Source: Isoetes taiwanensis
Lineage: Eukaryota > Streptophyta > Lycopodiopsida > Isoetales > Isoetaceae
Direction: 5' to 3'
Assembly (NCBI GenBank): GCA_021234155.1
Contig: JAJEKV010000092.1
Location: 62,001 to 126,000, forward strand
Length of the DNA: 64,000 bases
Below, in pieces: positions 32,168 through 42,260 of the stretch. Position 1 is the first letter of the stretch. Every line of letters begins with the position of its first letter. Both the position numbers and the translations under genes were made by a program. The notes beneath the pieces were generated by a model. The model ran no database searches. It was not told where the DNA came from and worked only from the letters and a program-made list of their open reading frames with translations.

Positions 32168-33397
32168 TTGAAAGAGTGGTCAAAGAAGTGCTCTAAAGAT
32201 CATGAAAAAGACTGTAACTCCATGCTAGATGAGCTTGATCTCACAGAAGATGAGTATTCTAAGGTTCTAGCTTATGGCATGAGGGGGCCAAAGGTGTTCT
32301 TGAAAAGGAAAGTAAAAGACTGCAAAGTTAATGCGTTCAACTATAAAATATCAATATTATGGAGAGAAAATGCTGACTCAATATATTTTCAATTCATATG
32401 CAGTTGCGAATTACTGTCTATCATATATGACAGCTTAATAGTCTGATATTTTTGCAACACCTGCAAAGGTTATTGAGAATTGTAATGAGAACAATGAACA
32501 TGTTGTTCAAAGAGTCAGAAAGCTGGGCAACACACTTATTAGATGTCAAGAGATACCTATATCTGAGGTGATAATGCCGATCATGGGAATACTTTTGCAA
32601 ACAAGCTCATGTAAATTTATATTTGTAGATATTAATGTTTCAGAAAATCGAAGCAGTGTTTTGAAAAAGAAAGAAGAGTTGAAAAGATGAGAATCAAGTA
32701 GTACTGGTATTGTTGCAAATAATGTGATTAGTAAGTACATTCATAGAGAGGAAGTGCTGGAACATCTAAGCTTGGCCACAGTGGTTTCACAATACAAGGA
32801 TGTTAATGGGCACTTCAAAAATATGAAAAGAACAGATAAAGTGAAGGCGTTTTAAAAGTGCAATGATATGGTTTGTTATTTTTAGCAAAGAAAAAGACAT
32901 AGAAGTATGGGCATACGGGATTACTGTTGCACGTACCATTTCGTGACGAGAAGGAACTTGTTTCTTCAGGATGTACTTGTTACGAGTGTTATGCAATCAA
33001 GAAGGAGCACATAGAAGCTGCTCACAAGATATTGATTTTTAGAGGAAACACAAGATTGGGCAAACATTGAAAACACATTTAGTGATCACAGAACGTATAT
33101 TCCTTTTAAAGACAATGGGGTTGACGAGTTTGACATTGGAATTGAATTTCCAAAAGAGTTGTTAAGAGATTCGGTCCAACAAGAACAGTCTGGATGCTTA
33201 ATCTGGATTACAGAAATGTTGTTGAATTCCCTTTATCATTCCTATATAAACGATTAACTATCGAACAAAGGCTCTTATTTGATGACATCAATTACAAGAA
33301 AATTATTAATCCGAATCAAAGTTACTTCTATTTTTTACTGGTTGTGTCGGAATGGGAAAATCTACGTTTCTTGAGTGCATAATTCAATCAATGAAAT
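32168..33397 (+). pseudogene. Helitron Rep end and start of Pif1-type helicase
   Basis: Continuation of the Rep at 28.5-29.1 kb. FNYKISILWRENAD is followed, in a shifted frame, by FNSYAVANYCLSYMT (about 32390-32435), the Tyr motif used for DNA cleavage. Next come VIMPIMGILLQTSSCKFIFV, VLKKKEELKR and further Helitron-like blocks with stops and frameshifts. At 33341-33367 the codons Gly-Cys-Val-Gly-Met-Gly-Lys-Ser-Thr form a Walker A motif. The gene is cut at 33397/33398 by a Copia LTR, so the rest of the helicase is missing. Confidence 0.75.
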
Positions 33398-33593
33398 GTT
33401 GAACTTGCTAGTTTATTAAGAAAACACAAGAGAGAGAGGTATGCACCACAAAAGAAGAGTATTGAACGATATGTGTTACAATATATAGGTACCATAAAAG
33501 GTATTTCCTATGGAAAAAGGTGAAGCTAAAAGTAGTTACGTTGCCTTTTTATTAAGGCATGCTGCCTTCATAGAATAGACAGCCTCGCTAACA
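33398..33593 (-). mobile_element. Copia LTR (3' LTR of a minus-strand element)
   Basis: 196-bp LTR, TG...CA at both ends (TGTTGAACTTGC on the plus strand, TGTTAGCGAGGC on the minus). The adjacent sequence at 33594-33603 is GCAGGTGGGG on the minus strand, a polypurine tract, so this is the 3' LTR. It is the same LTR family as the split LTR at 36283-38690. It truncates the Helitron helicase. Confidence 0.85.
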
Positions 33594-33965
33594 CCCCACC
33601 TGCGACTTTAGTCTTTCACCAAATAAGATATAGAGAAATACTGTGTCTAAAAAAGAAGACCAAATATTGCAACTCATAGATGATCTCCCCACCTGCAAAT
33701 TTGGTCTCGCACTCAGATGAAAAAAACATTTGGTGGTCACAAAGGAAAAAACCCGAGTGCTACAATTTTCTAATATATGCTTATTCTCAAGGACACCAAG
33801 AGCTTTAACATTGTCTTGATGTCTCGTTTCACCTAGAGGCTTAATGAAAATGTCTGCAACCATAGCTATAGTTGGACAATATTCCAACTTAAGTACGCGC
33901 TTTTCAACTTCAAGCTTAATATAATGATAATGTAACTCGATGTGCTTGGATTTGGAATGCAATCA
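33594..33965 (-). pseudogene. Copia RNase H C-terminal part
   Basis: The minus-strand frame reads HSKSKHIELHYHYIK, CPTIAMVADIFIKPL, typical of the end of Copia pol, then a 3' leader to the polypurine tract. The upstream part of pol is missing; the junction is near 33965. It does not join cleanly to the RT/RNase H at 47.3-48.7 kb, which ends in a differently worded motif. Confidence 0.75.
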
Positions 33966-34120
33966 AATTCAAAAGCTACAGGTGATGAAAGCCTCAAATG
34001 AATTCTAGTTGTTTTCTAGTTTGAATTCTAAAATTTTTGTCACACCCGGGAGGTGTGACGTCCCTAAGGCCCCCGAAGGGGCCAAAAAAACATCCAACAT
34101 ATAAAAATTAAATCCCCCAA

Positions 34121-34566
34121 CACATAACAACCAACACATAACAATCATTGACATTAACAACCAACACGTAACTACCATTGACATTAATTAACACAACCAT
34201 TGGGTCCAACACATTTAAATTAAAATCCCCCTTTGGTTTGGGTGCATATTCACACGGGGGATGACGTAGGGCAGCGAGAGCCCTCATAATTGTATTTTGC
34301 ACGTACAAAATCAACACCATATAGTATTCCGCTTGAAATCTTATAGTATTTTGCGAATCTTGTTATACAGTATAGCAAATTTTGTACTTGCATACCGCAC
34401 AAATGAGGAACTTTACGTACAGTGTGAATATGCACCCAAGCCAAAGGGGGTTTAAGGGGGATTTTAATTTAAATGTGTTGGACCCAATGGTTGTGTTAAT
34501 TAATGTCAATGGTAGTTACGTGTTGGTTGTTAATGTCAATGATTGTTATGTGTTGGTTGTTATGTG
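34121..34566. mobile_element. Foldback element with about 140-bp inverted arms
   Basis: Arms 34121-34256 and 34421-34566 are nearly perfect inverted copies (starting CACATAACAACCAACACATA); the right arm has about ten extra bases. The arms contain short internal repeats of CATTGACATTAACAACCAAC. The 165-bp spacer has no coding capacity. Identical peptides can be read from both strands, which is the signature of the inverted arms and not of genes. Just to the left, GTCACACC-CGGGA-GGTGTGAC and GGCCCC-CGAA-GGGGCC hairpins lie at about 34040-34083. Confidence 0.85.
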
Positions 34567-34570
34567 TGAA

Positions 34571-34857
34571 TGTTAAAATGCAGAATAAAACAGGACAATA
34601 GGGCTTCAAGGTTAAGGAGATGTTAACTTAGACTAGCTCTGCCATAGTCTAGTGGCTTTTGCTTAAATGCAGGACTTGCTTTGGAATCTACTAAGTACAT
34701 GATTCAAAAACATATTGCTGTGTATGAGTAGGATAACAGTTCGGTTCCACAGCTTCGTTTTGGAGTGTCAAATAATTAAACATATATTGAACTTGAATAG
34801 ATAGAAGTCCCGATTGCATCTCCCTTACATTCTAGTGCCTAAAATGGTAATAAATGA
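34571..34857 (+). repeat. Dispersed repeat, inverted copy at 53604-53903
   Basis: Starts TGTTAAAATGCAGAATAAAA and matches the reverse complement of 53604-53903 over about 285 bp with small differences. The TG start and abrupt boundary suit an LTR or SINE end. A perfect box A-like word TAGTCTAGTGG lies at 34645-34655, but no good box B follows. Confidence 0.8.
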
Positions 34858-35271
34858 CACCAAACGGCCCTACATGAAACGACCCTACATAAAATCGACA
34901 TAGTAAACACGTATCAATGCTGATTAGAGTATCATCATGGACCCCTACATTTAGTGTACTTTCTCTTTTTCTTCTTCTATTTAACTTCCTTGCAAATCAT
35001 TAAAGCCCAACATAATTCTTAGCAAATTCTTTTATGTATATGTTCAACCATAGATGATGTAGTTGCCACTCTTCATAGAATAACCATTTAAACACAACTC
35101 TAACACAAATCTAGGAATGGCATTGGCGTCTACATATCAATTCCAACATAGCATTTCATTTGCTAGTGCCTGGCAACACCAGGCTATGTTAGTATGACAG
35201 TAAGTTTGGATATAAGCAAAGTCACTACGTGAACTATTATACTATATGTCTACTTAATGCAATACATGAGC

Positions 35272-35594
35272 TTAATGGCCCCTACCACCCGGACCTCCAA
35301 AACCAGGACCACCGGGGCCACCAGGACCTCCTAAACCACCGCCGTTAGGACCTCCGGGACATCAGGACCACCATGACTAGGGCCACCAGAACCTCTGTGA
35401 CCAGAACCACCAAGACCTCTGCCACCGGGACCGCCAGGACCTCCACGACCAGGACCTCTGGGACCAGGCCCGCCAGGACCTCCATGGCCAGAGCCACCAA
35501 AACCGCCACCGCCAGGACCTTGAGCCATGGCAATGTTGGCTACCAAGGCCATTGTGATCATCGCCCATATAATGAGCACTCCATGCTTCGCCAT
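35272..35594 (-). pseudogene. Secreted glycine-rich protein gene with one-base frameshift
   Basis: The minus-strand start at 35594 gives a signal peptide (MAKHGVLIIWAMITMALVAN, Ala-rich cleavage site near residue 25) followed by Gly-Pro-Gly-Gly repeats with His and Arg. The frame leaves the repeat near 35358 and stops at 35331. One base shifted, the Gly/Pro repeat continues for about 25 more residues to TAA at 35272, so a single-base deletion near 35358-35361 is likely. Glycine-rich proteins of this type are cell-wall or extracellular proteins. The rest is well preserved, so the damage is recent, or the base is a sequencing error. Confidence 0.65.
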
Positions 35595-36282
35595 ATCTCT
35601 TACCGAAACAATGCATCACCCTTTGCCCTTTATAAACAACAAGATCTTCGTTAAGTCTTCTTTTTCTCATAATTGACATTTATAGAGTCTTCCATAGTAC
35701 ACAAACATTTTCTTCTCACATGCCCAATAGATTTATTCCACACAAGAAAATCACCAGGTTGGTGCCATTACACCAATGGTGGTTGAATGACCATAGAGCA
35801 TTGGTATTATGTATCGTGATTTTAAGTTGGTTGTTTCGGAGCATTGTATCAGATCTTTCTGCCCATTTTTGAATTTAGTACAAGTAGCTACCTAGAGACA
35901 TGTATCAAACTGGAAGCGAATGTGTTAAAAACGAGATTTTGCTCTAGTGTTTGGAGCAAAATATGAAATATTTTTTGCTTTTTCCCTTCCTTTTGAAAAA
36001 CCTTGGTGCACCAAGCATGCACACTTCCTTTTTAATGTCTTTTGATTCTGTGACAAGAAGCTTCACAGATTCATATGTGTTTTTTGTTCTCTGCAATGAC
36101 TCTGAAGAATGTGAATTTTGCTAACTCCCGCAATCAACATTTGGTCGAATAACCAAAGCGGAGTGAATGGTGATATCGTTGATATGGTCAGCAACCTTGC
36201 CTGTATATGCTTGTATATGCTGTGATTAGTTTTGTAGGCTTACCTACACAATCAATGAATTGCTGCTCATAGAACCGTTTCA

Positions 36283-36394
36283 TATTAGCAAGGCTGCCTA
36301 TTCTAAGAAGGCAGCATGCCTTTGAAAAAAGGCAATGTAGCTACTTTTAGCTTTCAACTTTTTCTATAGGAAATACCTTTTATGGTACCTATAT
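36283..36394 (+). mobile_element. Left half of a Copia 5' LTR
   Basis: Matches the 196-bp LTR family at 33398-33593 (inverted there), from its start (TATTAGCAAGGC; TG mutated to TA) to CCTATAT. The other half is at 38605-38690. A second Copia piece is inserted between. Confidence 0.8.
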
Positions 36395-37930
36395 CCAGTT
36401 CTTTTTGGCCATCATCTCAATATTTGTCATATTTGTATGACACATTCTGTTATGCCAGACTTTCAAGGATGGATATTCTACAATGTTCAAGTTAGGCATT
36501 TGCTCAAGATCAAAACCAAATAGATTGCCAACTCGTTTGCCAATAAACTTAACTTCATTTTCCAAAATGATTTTACATTCAAGCTTCACAAAATTGACCT
36601 TATAACCAAGATCAACTAACTGACAAACATAAATTAAATTTCTGACTAATCCAGGTACACAAAAAACATCCTTGAGTTCTACAGCTCCATTTAAATCAAA
36701 TAATTCTAAAACACCAGAGTCTTCTATCTCTTGCAAACTTCCATCCCCTAGTTGCACATGTCCAGCTCCTTTTTTCTTGCACTCCTTGAGCAAATTTGAA
36801 TCACATGTCACGGTTTTCTCAGCTCCTGAATCTATTACCAAGAATTTGTTATTTCTCTTTTTCAAATCACTTGAAATAGACATAATGCAATTTTCTTTTA
36901 CCTCAGTTGTTTCATCAATCTCCTCCTCTTCAACAGATTTTGACTCCTGAACAATATTCATGGTTGGATTCCCCCTTTGATTTATTTTTCCTCTTCCAAA
37001 TCCACCCTTGTAATTTGAAGCTTTTCCTCTTCCTCTGCCTCTCCCAAAATTTCCTTTTGGACTAGGGCAGCTTGCTGCCACATGACCTTTTCCATCACAA
37101 TTATAATACCTTATCATTCTGCCTTCATTAGGACATTCTGCCTTAAGATGACCAAACTGGTTGCAATTATAACATGGCCCCACTTTCTCTTTATTAGTAT
37201 TTCCACTTTTTTTAAATTTTCCAGTGAACAAGACCTCAGCAGAATTTTCTTCATCATCTAATTCAACTTCTCTTTGCTCAAACTCAGTTCTAATCATTAG
37301 AACAGCATGTTCCTTTGATCTTGCAACATTTCTTATTAAGGTAGACAATTGACTATTATGAGATACTGACCTAGCCAATGACAAAATCTGATAGTGTTCA
37401 TTTAGGATAATTCCTGCCCCATCAAGATCAGCTATAATAGAGTCAAATTTTTCTAAAAATTCTGTCAAACTGTCTTTTTCATAAAACTTCAACTTCCTAA
37501 GCTGTTTTTCTAAAACATCAATCTGAGAGGACGTTTTGATCTCATATTGATTTACCATGTATTTCCACATATCCTTTGGACTCATACCTCTCAACTTGAG
37601 TTTGATAGCAGCTCCTACTTTGCTTGTAATAATTGCTTGAGCCTCCATGATCTTCAGCTTGTCTGCTGGACCTGCAATTAATTTAGATGCAACAGTGGCC
37701 ATGTTACCTCCATCACCTGCAGTAGACTTTTCAGTAGTTGAGCTCTCTGCTCCTTCAGCACTTGAACTTTCTGAACTTACACCTGTATTAACATTACTTT
37801 CCTCAATGAGATACCATAAATTTTCAAACTCCAGCACCTGCCTAATCCCATGTTTCCAAACTTGAAAACCTGTGTCTCCCTTAAACACTTCAATAGATGT
37901 CAACAAGTTTGCTCCAAATCGTGTTGACAT
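36389..37930 (-). pseudogene. Copia gag-protease, truncated
   Basis: The ATG at 37930 (MSTRFGANLL) follows the primer site by a few bases. Domains by residue from there: gag UBN2-like (about 1-230), zinc knuckle CYNCNQFGHLKAEC (253-266), a second knuckle with Tyr in place of the first Cys (YYNCDGKGHVAASC, 275-288), Arg/Gly-rich linker, aspartic protease VIDSGAEKTV (365-374), and GAG-pre-integrase HNRMCHTNM near the end. The open frame is uninterrupted for about 510 codons, so gag decay is slight, but the element is cut at 36395 and the stop codon lies in the flanking LTR. Confidence 0.85.
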
Positions 37931-38604
37931 TGTTGGCTCTGATACCAATGAAGATATTATTCAATTTTTGGTTCAATCAAAGCAAGCAAGTTAGCACAAC
38001 CTTTGAAAACAACCCGAGCCTAGAGCAACTTCTTTAAATAATTTCTAGACCATTACAAGAATCATATTGGACACTATTCATCTGGATATGATTTATTTAC
38101 TGTAGCAATCATATCTTTGCCTTTACAAAATACCCCGAGAGCCCAAGCGCTCATTCACACATCCGATTCTTCTGTTTACTCCGGCCACAATGCAATCGTG
38201 TCTCAAGCCATTTTATCCCATGGTCAGTCGGTGCATTCAGATCGGCAAGCCGATTTCCATGGTATTTCTATTTTCTTCAGAGCTTAACAATATCCCACAT
38301 GCATTTTATTATAAACGAGCTTAACTGGGATTTTATGAACAATATCCCACATGCATTACTTTGATTTCGTGATCTCGAACCATTGAACCATAACTCTAAT
38401 TATTATTGTCTTACCTCATATGCACCACTTGAACCTAAATGCAACTGTGTTGTTCGATCTGCAACTGGGTTCTTCTGAACACTAGATCATATTGTCCTGA
38501 TACTTGGCATTCAACTTCAATATACAATGATCCTCAGATTAGATCATTGTGCTAGCAACTTCCAAAGCAATATCAACATAATATTACATGATCATTTTCC
38601 TTCA
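36395..38604 (-). mobile_element. Truncated Copia element inserted in the other Copia LTR
   Basis: Minus-strand order: a 656-bp 5' LTR (38604-37949, TG...CA), the primer-binding site TTGGTATCAGAGCC (37948-37935; initiator Met tRNA type), gag and protease, ending abruptly in the GAG-pre-integrase region at 36395. Integrase, RT and the 3' LTR are lost. The flanks are the two halves of a 196-bp LTR of another Copia family. Confidence 0.85.
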
Positions 38605-38690
38605 TGTAACAATCATTCAATACATGTGTCTTCTTTTGTGGTGCATACTTCTCTCTCTTGTGTTTTCTTAGTAAATTAGCAAGTTCAACA
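38605..38690 (+). mobile_element. Right half of the split Copia 5' LTR
   Basis: Continues the LTR begun at 36283 and ends GTTCAACA at 38690, immediately followed by the primer-binding site TGGTATCAGAGC (38691-38702). Confidence 0.85.
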
Positions 38691-39112
38691 TGGTATCAGA
38701 GCTTGAAACGAGGTCGAGAAGATGAAAAGGCTTTTGTTACTGATATTAGGCAAAGTCGTGGTCGTGGCCGCAGCCGAGGCCATGGTGGTGGGGATAATCA
38801 GCATTTGGCTAGACTTGAGCAACCTAAATCAAAGACTGTTTGTGCCTATTGTAAAAAGCCGAATCATGTAGAAAGCGGATGTTATTACAAACACTTCATG
38901 AATGAGCATAAAACTTTACTTCAGGCAATTCGAGATGGACCTCCTATTCGAGATGAACATGCTAGTATTTCATGTGATAAAGCTTTTGAAGCCGCTTTCT
39001 CTTCAGGAACTGTTGTTTCCATGACTGTTGATTCAGGTGCCACACAACATATGACATTCCATAAGCACTGGTTAAAGAATATCGCCCACTTTCAGTTCAA
39101 TATGTAGCAAAA
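38691..39112 (+). pseudogene. Copia gag end and protease
   Basis: Directly after the primer site the frame enters an Arg/Gly-rich stretch, a zinc knuckle (CAYCKKPNHVESGC) and the protease motif VDSGATQHMTFHKHWL. The gag N-terminal domain is missing, so several hundred bases were deleted right after the primer site. The frame ends at TAG (39104-39106), next to a SINE-like insertion. Confidence 0.75.
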
Positions 39113-39529
39113 TAACAGGGGGTTCCAGGGGGATTTGATATAGATATAATTCTTGAAACCATAGACCATATCCCTAAAACAATTCAATGGGTTATTATAA
39201 AAAAAAACATAGATTTAAGATAAAAAAATAGTCACATTAGCTTACTGGTTAGATTGGTTAAAGTAGTCTTATTAGGACATTGAGTTATTTTGGTAGAGGT
39301 TCGAATCCCCGTATTTCATATTCTAAAAGCTTAAGCGAAACCGTATAGAGGCTCGATATACCATCAAAACCTTAGGCAAACTCGTATTCGACATCTTAAA
39401 ATCATAGGCGTCCCCAATCATAATTGAGCATAATCGAAACGAGAGGTGTCCAGAGGCTCCAACATACAGTCTGGGCCGTCGGATTGACAGATCCGACGAC
39501 TGTGGTAGTCCAGGGTGCACCTCGTTTAG
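39113..39529 (+). mobile_element. SINE-like insertion with 14-bp target duplication
   Basis: AATATGTAGCAAAA is present at 39099-39112 and 39530-39543, and the Copia frame resumes right after the second copy, so 417 bp were inserted. Inside are a box A-like TAGCTTACTGG (39238-39248, one mismatch) and a perfect box B GTTCGAATC (39299-39307), with 50-nt spacing. The 125 bp before box A are unusual for a SINE head. Confidence 0.75.
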
Positions 39530-40960
39530 AATATGTAGCAAAAGCTTGTATTTCTTGGTGATAACACACGTCATGAGGTCAAAGGCATCGGAGATCTTCA
39601 TATTAATACTCCTAATGGAATACAAGTCTTGCGTGGTATTTTACATGTTCCTGTTTTGCGCCGCTATCTTGTTTCAGTCTATAGACTTGCAGATCTTAGC
39701 TTAATCATTCAGTTTGATAGACGGTGGTGTAAATTTATTCAAGATGGATGTGTACTTGGAGTTGCCCCGCGAGAAGGTCATCTCTATGAGTTTAGGTTGA
39801 CCGATGATTTTATGAATCTTATGACTGCCAGTGGGGATGAATCGAGCACATTGTGGCATCGTCGTTTTGCACACGTGAACTTCCAATATTTATTGGACAT
39901 GGCCTCTGATGCAATCGTGGATGGTCTATCATTGAGTAGCACTGCATCAATGGTGTATGTGAGGCATGTGCTGTTGGAAAGCAACATTGCCGTCCTTTCA
40001 ATATGAAAGGCAAACGTGCAACACAGCTTTTGGAGCTTGTGCATGCTGAGTATGTGGCCCACTACCTTATGCTTTGAGTGGTGCATGATATTTCATCTTA
40101 TTTGTGGATGATTTTTCCCGTAGAGCTTTTGTGTATTTTATCTCTACGAAGTCCCAAGTCTTCAACAAATTCCAAGTGTTTAAAAATATGGTGGAGACTC
40201 AGACTGGCAAAGTGATCCATAGATTACATACTGACAATGGTGGAGAATTTACTTCTGCTCAATTCAAGTGTTTTTGTGAAGAGCACGGTATAGCTCATGA
40301 GCATACCATTCCTTATTCTCCTCAACAAAATGGTGTTGCTGAGCACAAGAATCGTACGATAATCATTGTTCGATGTATGCTTATTCATGCTGGTTTGGAT
40401 AAGTCATTTTGGGCAGAAGCTGTGGCTACTGCTATTTATGTACAAAATCGAATGGTAAACTCTTCTCTAAAAGGCGTAACTCCTTTGCAATTATGGTCAG
40501 GAGTAAAACAAATGTTCAAAACTTGCGACTTTTTGGTTGTTTAGCCTATGTTCATATTCCAAAAGAGAAGAAAAAGAAGCTTGATCCAGTCGGCCTCAAA
40601 GCCATCTTTGTAGGCTATGCTGTTGAGGCACAGGGATACCGATTTTATGATATTGCTACGCGAATCGTGATGCAGTTTTTGATGAGTCTACTATGGCTAA
40701 CATATGGTTACTTTTCGTCATGACCCTAACGTTATTCTTCGTGATTTTCAGCTACTTGATAGCGAATTAAATCCTAATGTGGATGCTGATAGGCCTTCTC
40801 ATCTTCAAGCTGTGAATCATAATGGGGATAATGGGTCTTTACATCCTCATGTTGGAAATGAGCTTGTAAATCTTGAAGTGGAAGATGATTTTGTATAGGA
40901 ATTTGATTTATACGATGGTGTTGATGAGGATCATGATGGTCTACTTGATGTAGAAGTTAG
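39530..40960 (+). pseudogene. Copia GAG-pre-integrase and integrase
   Basis: Pieces in several frames: LGDNTRHEVKGIG, WHRRFAHVNFQYLLDMAS, a Cys-x-x-Cys GKQ segment near 39960-39990, then the integrase core at 40104-40544 with VDDFSRRAFVYF, LHTDNGGEF and QQNGVAEHKNRT (Asp, Asp, Glu triad all present). Later pieces (LFGCLAYVHIPKEKKKKLDP; an acidic linker at 40704-40898) are shifted. At least four frame changes or stops make it inactive. Confidence 0.8.
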
Positions 40961-41049
40961 GGTTCCTGATGATGAGACTCCAATATGAGGGCAATGGAAG
41001 CCCACCAAACGGATCTTGGAAATGGAAAAAATTAGCGGCTATTCTTAGC

Positions 41050-41234
41050 CAAATGGCGATTTTTTAGGGGGTCTAGACAATTTTTGCGGCGAATTTTATG
41101 AAGAGAGATTTCTTTAAAAAAAATAAAAAATAGCCATAGTTAAAACAAGTACTATATTATTTTTTTAGGATTAGCCAAACTATTTTTCCCCTTTTTCTTA
41201 ATGAAGAAGGGATTAGCCTTTCTTTATATTACAA
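41050..41234. other. AT-rich flank between Copia and the Helitron
   Basis: Not recognisably Copia. It shares words such as TAGCCAAACTATTTTT with 47250-47275, so 41050-41234 and 46702-47290 may be two arms of one inserted element into which the Helitron jumped. Confidence 0.4.
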
Positions 41235-41899
41235 CTAGAAAAAGTGCCCAGCGTTGCTGGGCTTTTCGTCAGACATAATTAAAAATTAATAAAAATGACA
41301 CATAATAACCTTATAACATCTATAAAGGGCAGAATTCTGTATAAGCTAGAACCTATTAGAAATGGATAAAGTGCAAAAAATTGTATAAATTGGAATATAT
41401 TAGAAATAGATACTTTATTAAACAAAACTAAAATATACTCTATAACTTTTTAAGCCTTCCATTAAGCTCTATGTCTTGAAGACAAATGTCCGAGAGTCGG
41501 GCGATAAGTGTTGCCGGATGTAAAAACTTTACATGTGTTATAGCTAGTGTCATTGTATTGTAAAAGATATGCAAAGTCATTGATAATGGAATTTTATATA
41601 CATCATGTTTTATTAATTTCACCAGGGAAAAGCTGGAAACCTGCAAATGGCTTCTTATTTATTAATGCCATGTCTTGTTAAATGTGTCATGGTGCATTTT
41701 TTGTATAACGCATTCAATGGGCATGCATTTTAATGTTATCAGGAAATTGTACATGTTAATGCAAACCAAGCCTAGAATTGCAGGGCTATATCCAAAACTT
41801 GTAAATGCTAGAGCCTAGTGTTGCTGAGCTATAACGAAAACTCGTAAATGGTAGACTAATATTAGGGTTACGTTCACATTCAAGTTCTTTGGTTTTTCT

Positions 41900-42260
41900 C
41901 TAGCTATCCTTGATATGTTATGCTTAATTTGAAAATGGAATTTTTCAATAAAGGAATTAAGACAAAGCCAATGTCGTAGAAGATCAAATACAACCACCAG
42001 CTCCTTATCTGCTTGCTCTCCAAGTCTGCAGCCACAATCTACGCTCTCAAGTTTTTGTTGTATGTTAGAGACATGTTGAGATAACATACATTGTAAGGTT
42101 TATGCCTTTTTGAGTCCTCCATCTATCTATCTACATACCATACACATGGCTCATATGATTCAATATATGCTTAATTTGAAAATGGAATTTTTCAATAATG
42201 GAATTAAGACAAAGCCAATGCCGTAGTCCTTATCTGCTTGCTCTCCAAGAAAACACATCT
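41900..42260. repeat. Local direct duplication inside the Helitron
   Basis: AATTTGAAAATGGAATTTTT and GGAATTAAGACAAAGCCAAT near 41930 recur near 42175, followed in both by TTATCTGCTTGCTCTCCAAG. Spacing differs by an internal indel. Confidence 0.7.

Noticed and set aside
33594-33965. Missing 3' end of the Copia at 38691-48745, moved by inversion
   Set aside because: The LTR family agrees, but the RNase H wording differs at the expected join, so I treat it as a separate related element.
34108-34576. Short frames with identical peptides on opposite strands
   Set aside because: Produced by the inverted arms of the foldback element.
35168-35193. Third Helitron-like hairpin GCCTGGCAACACCAGGC followed by TATGT and TAGT
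   Set aside because: The end reads TTAG instead of CTRR and no matching 5' TC end was found; kept only as a weak possibility.
35373-35679. Thr/Arg-rich and Trp-rich frames over the glycine-rich gene
   Set aside because: Shadow frames of the Gly-Pro codon repeats; only the frame with the signal peptide makes sense.
39238-39307. A true tRNA gene
   Set aside because: Box A and B are present but no cloverleaf can be drawn and the unit is inside an insertion with target duplication; a SINE-like element fits better.
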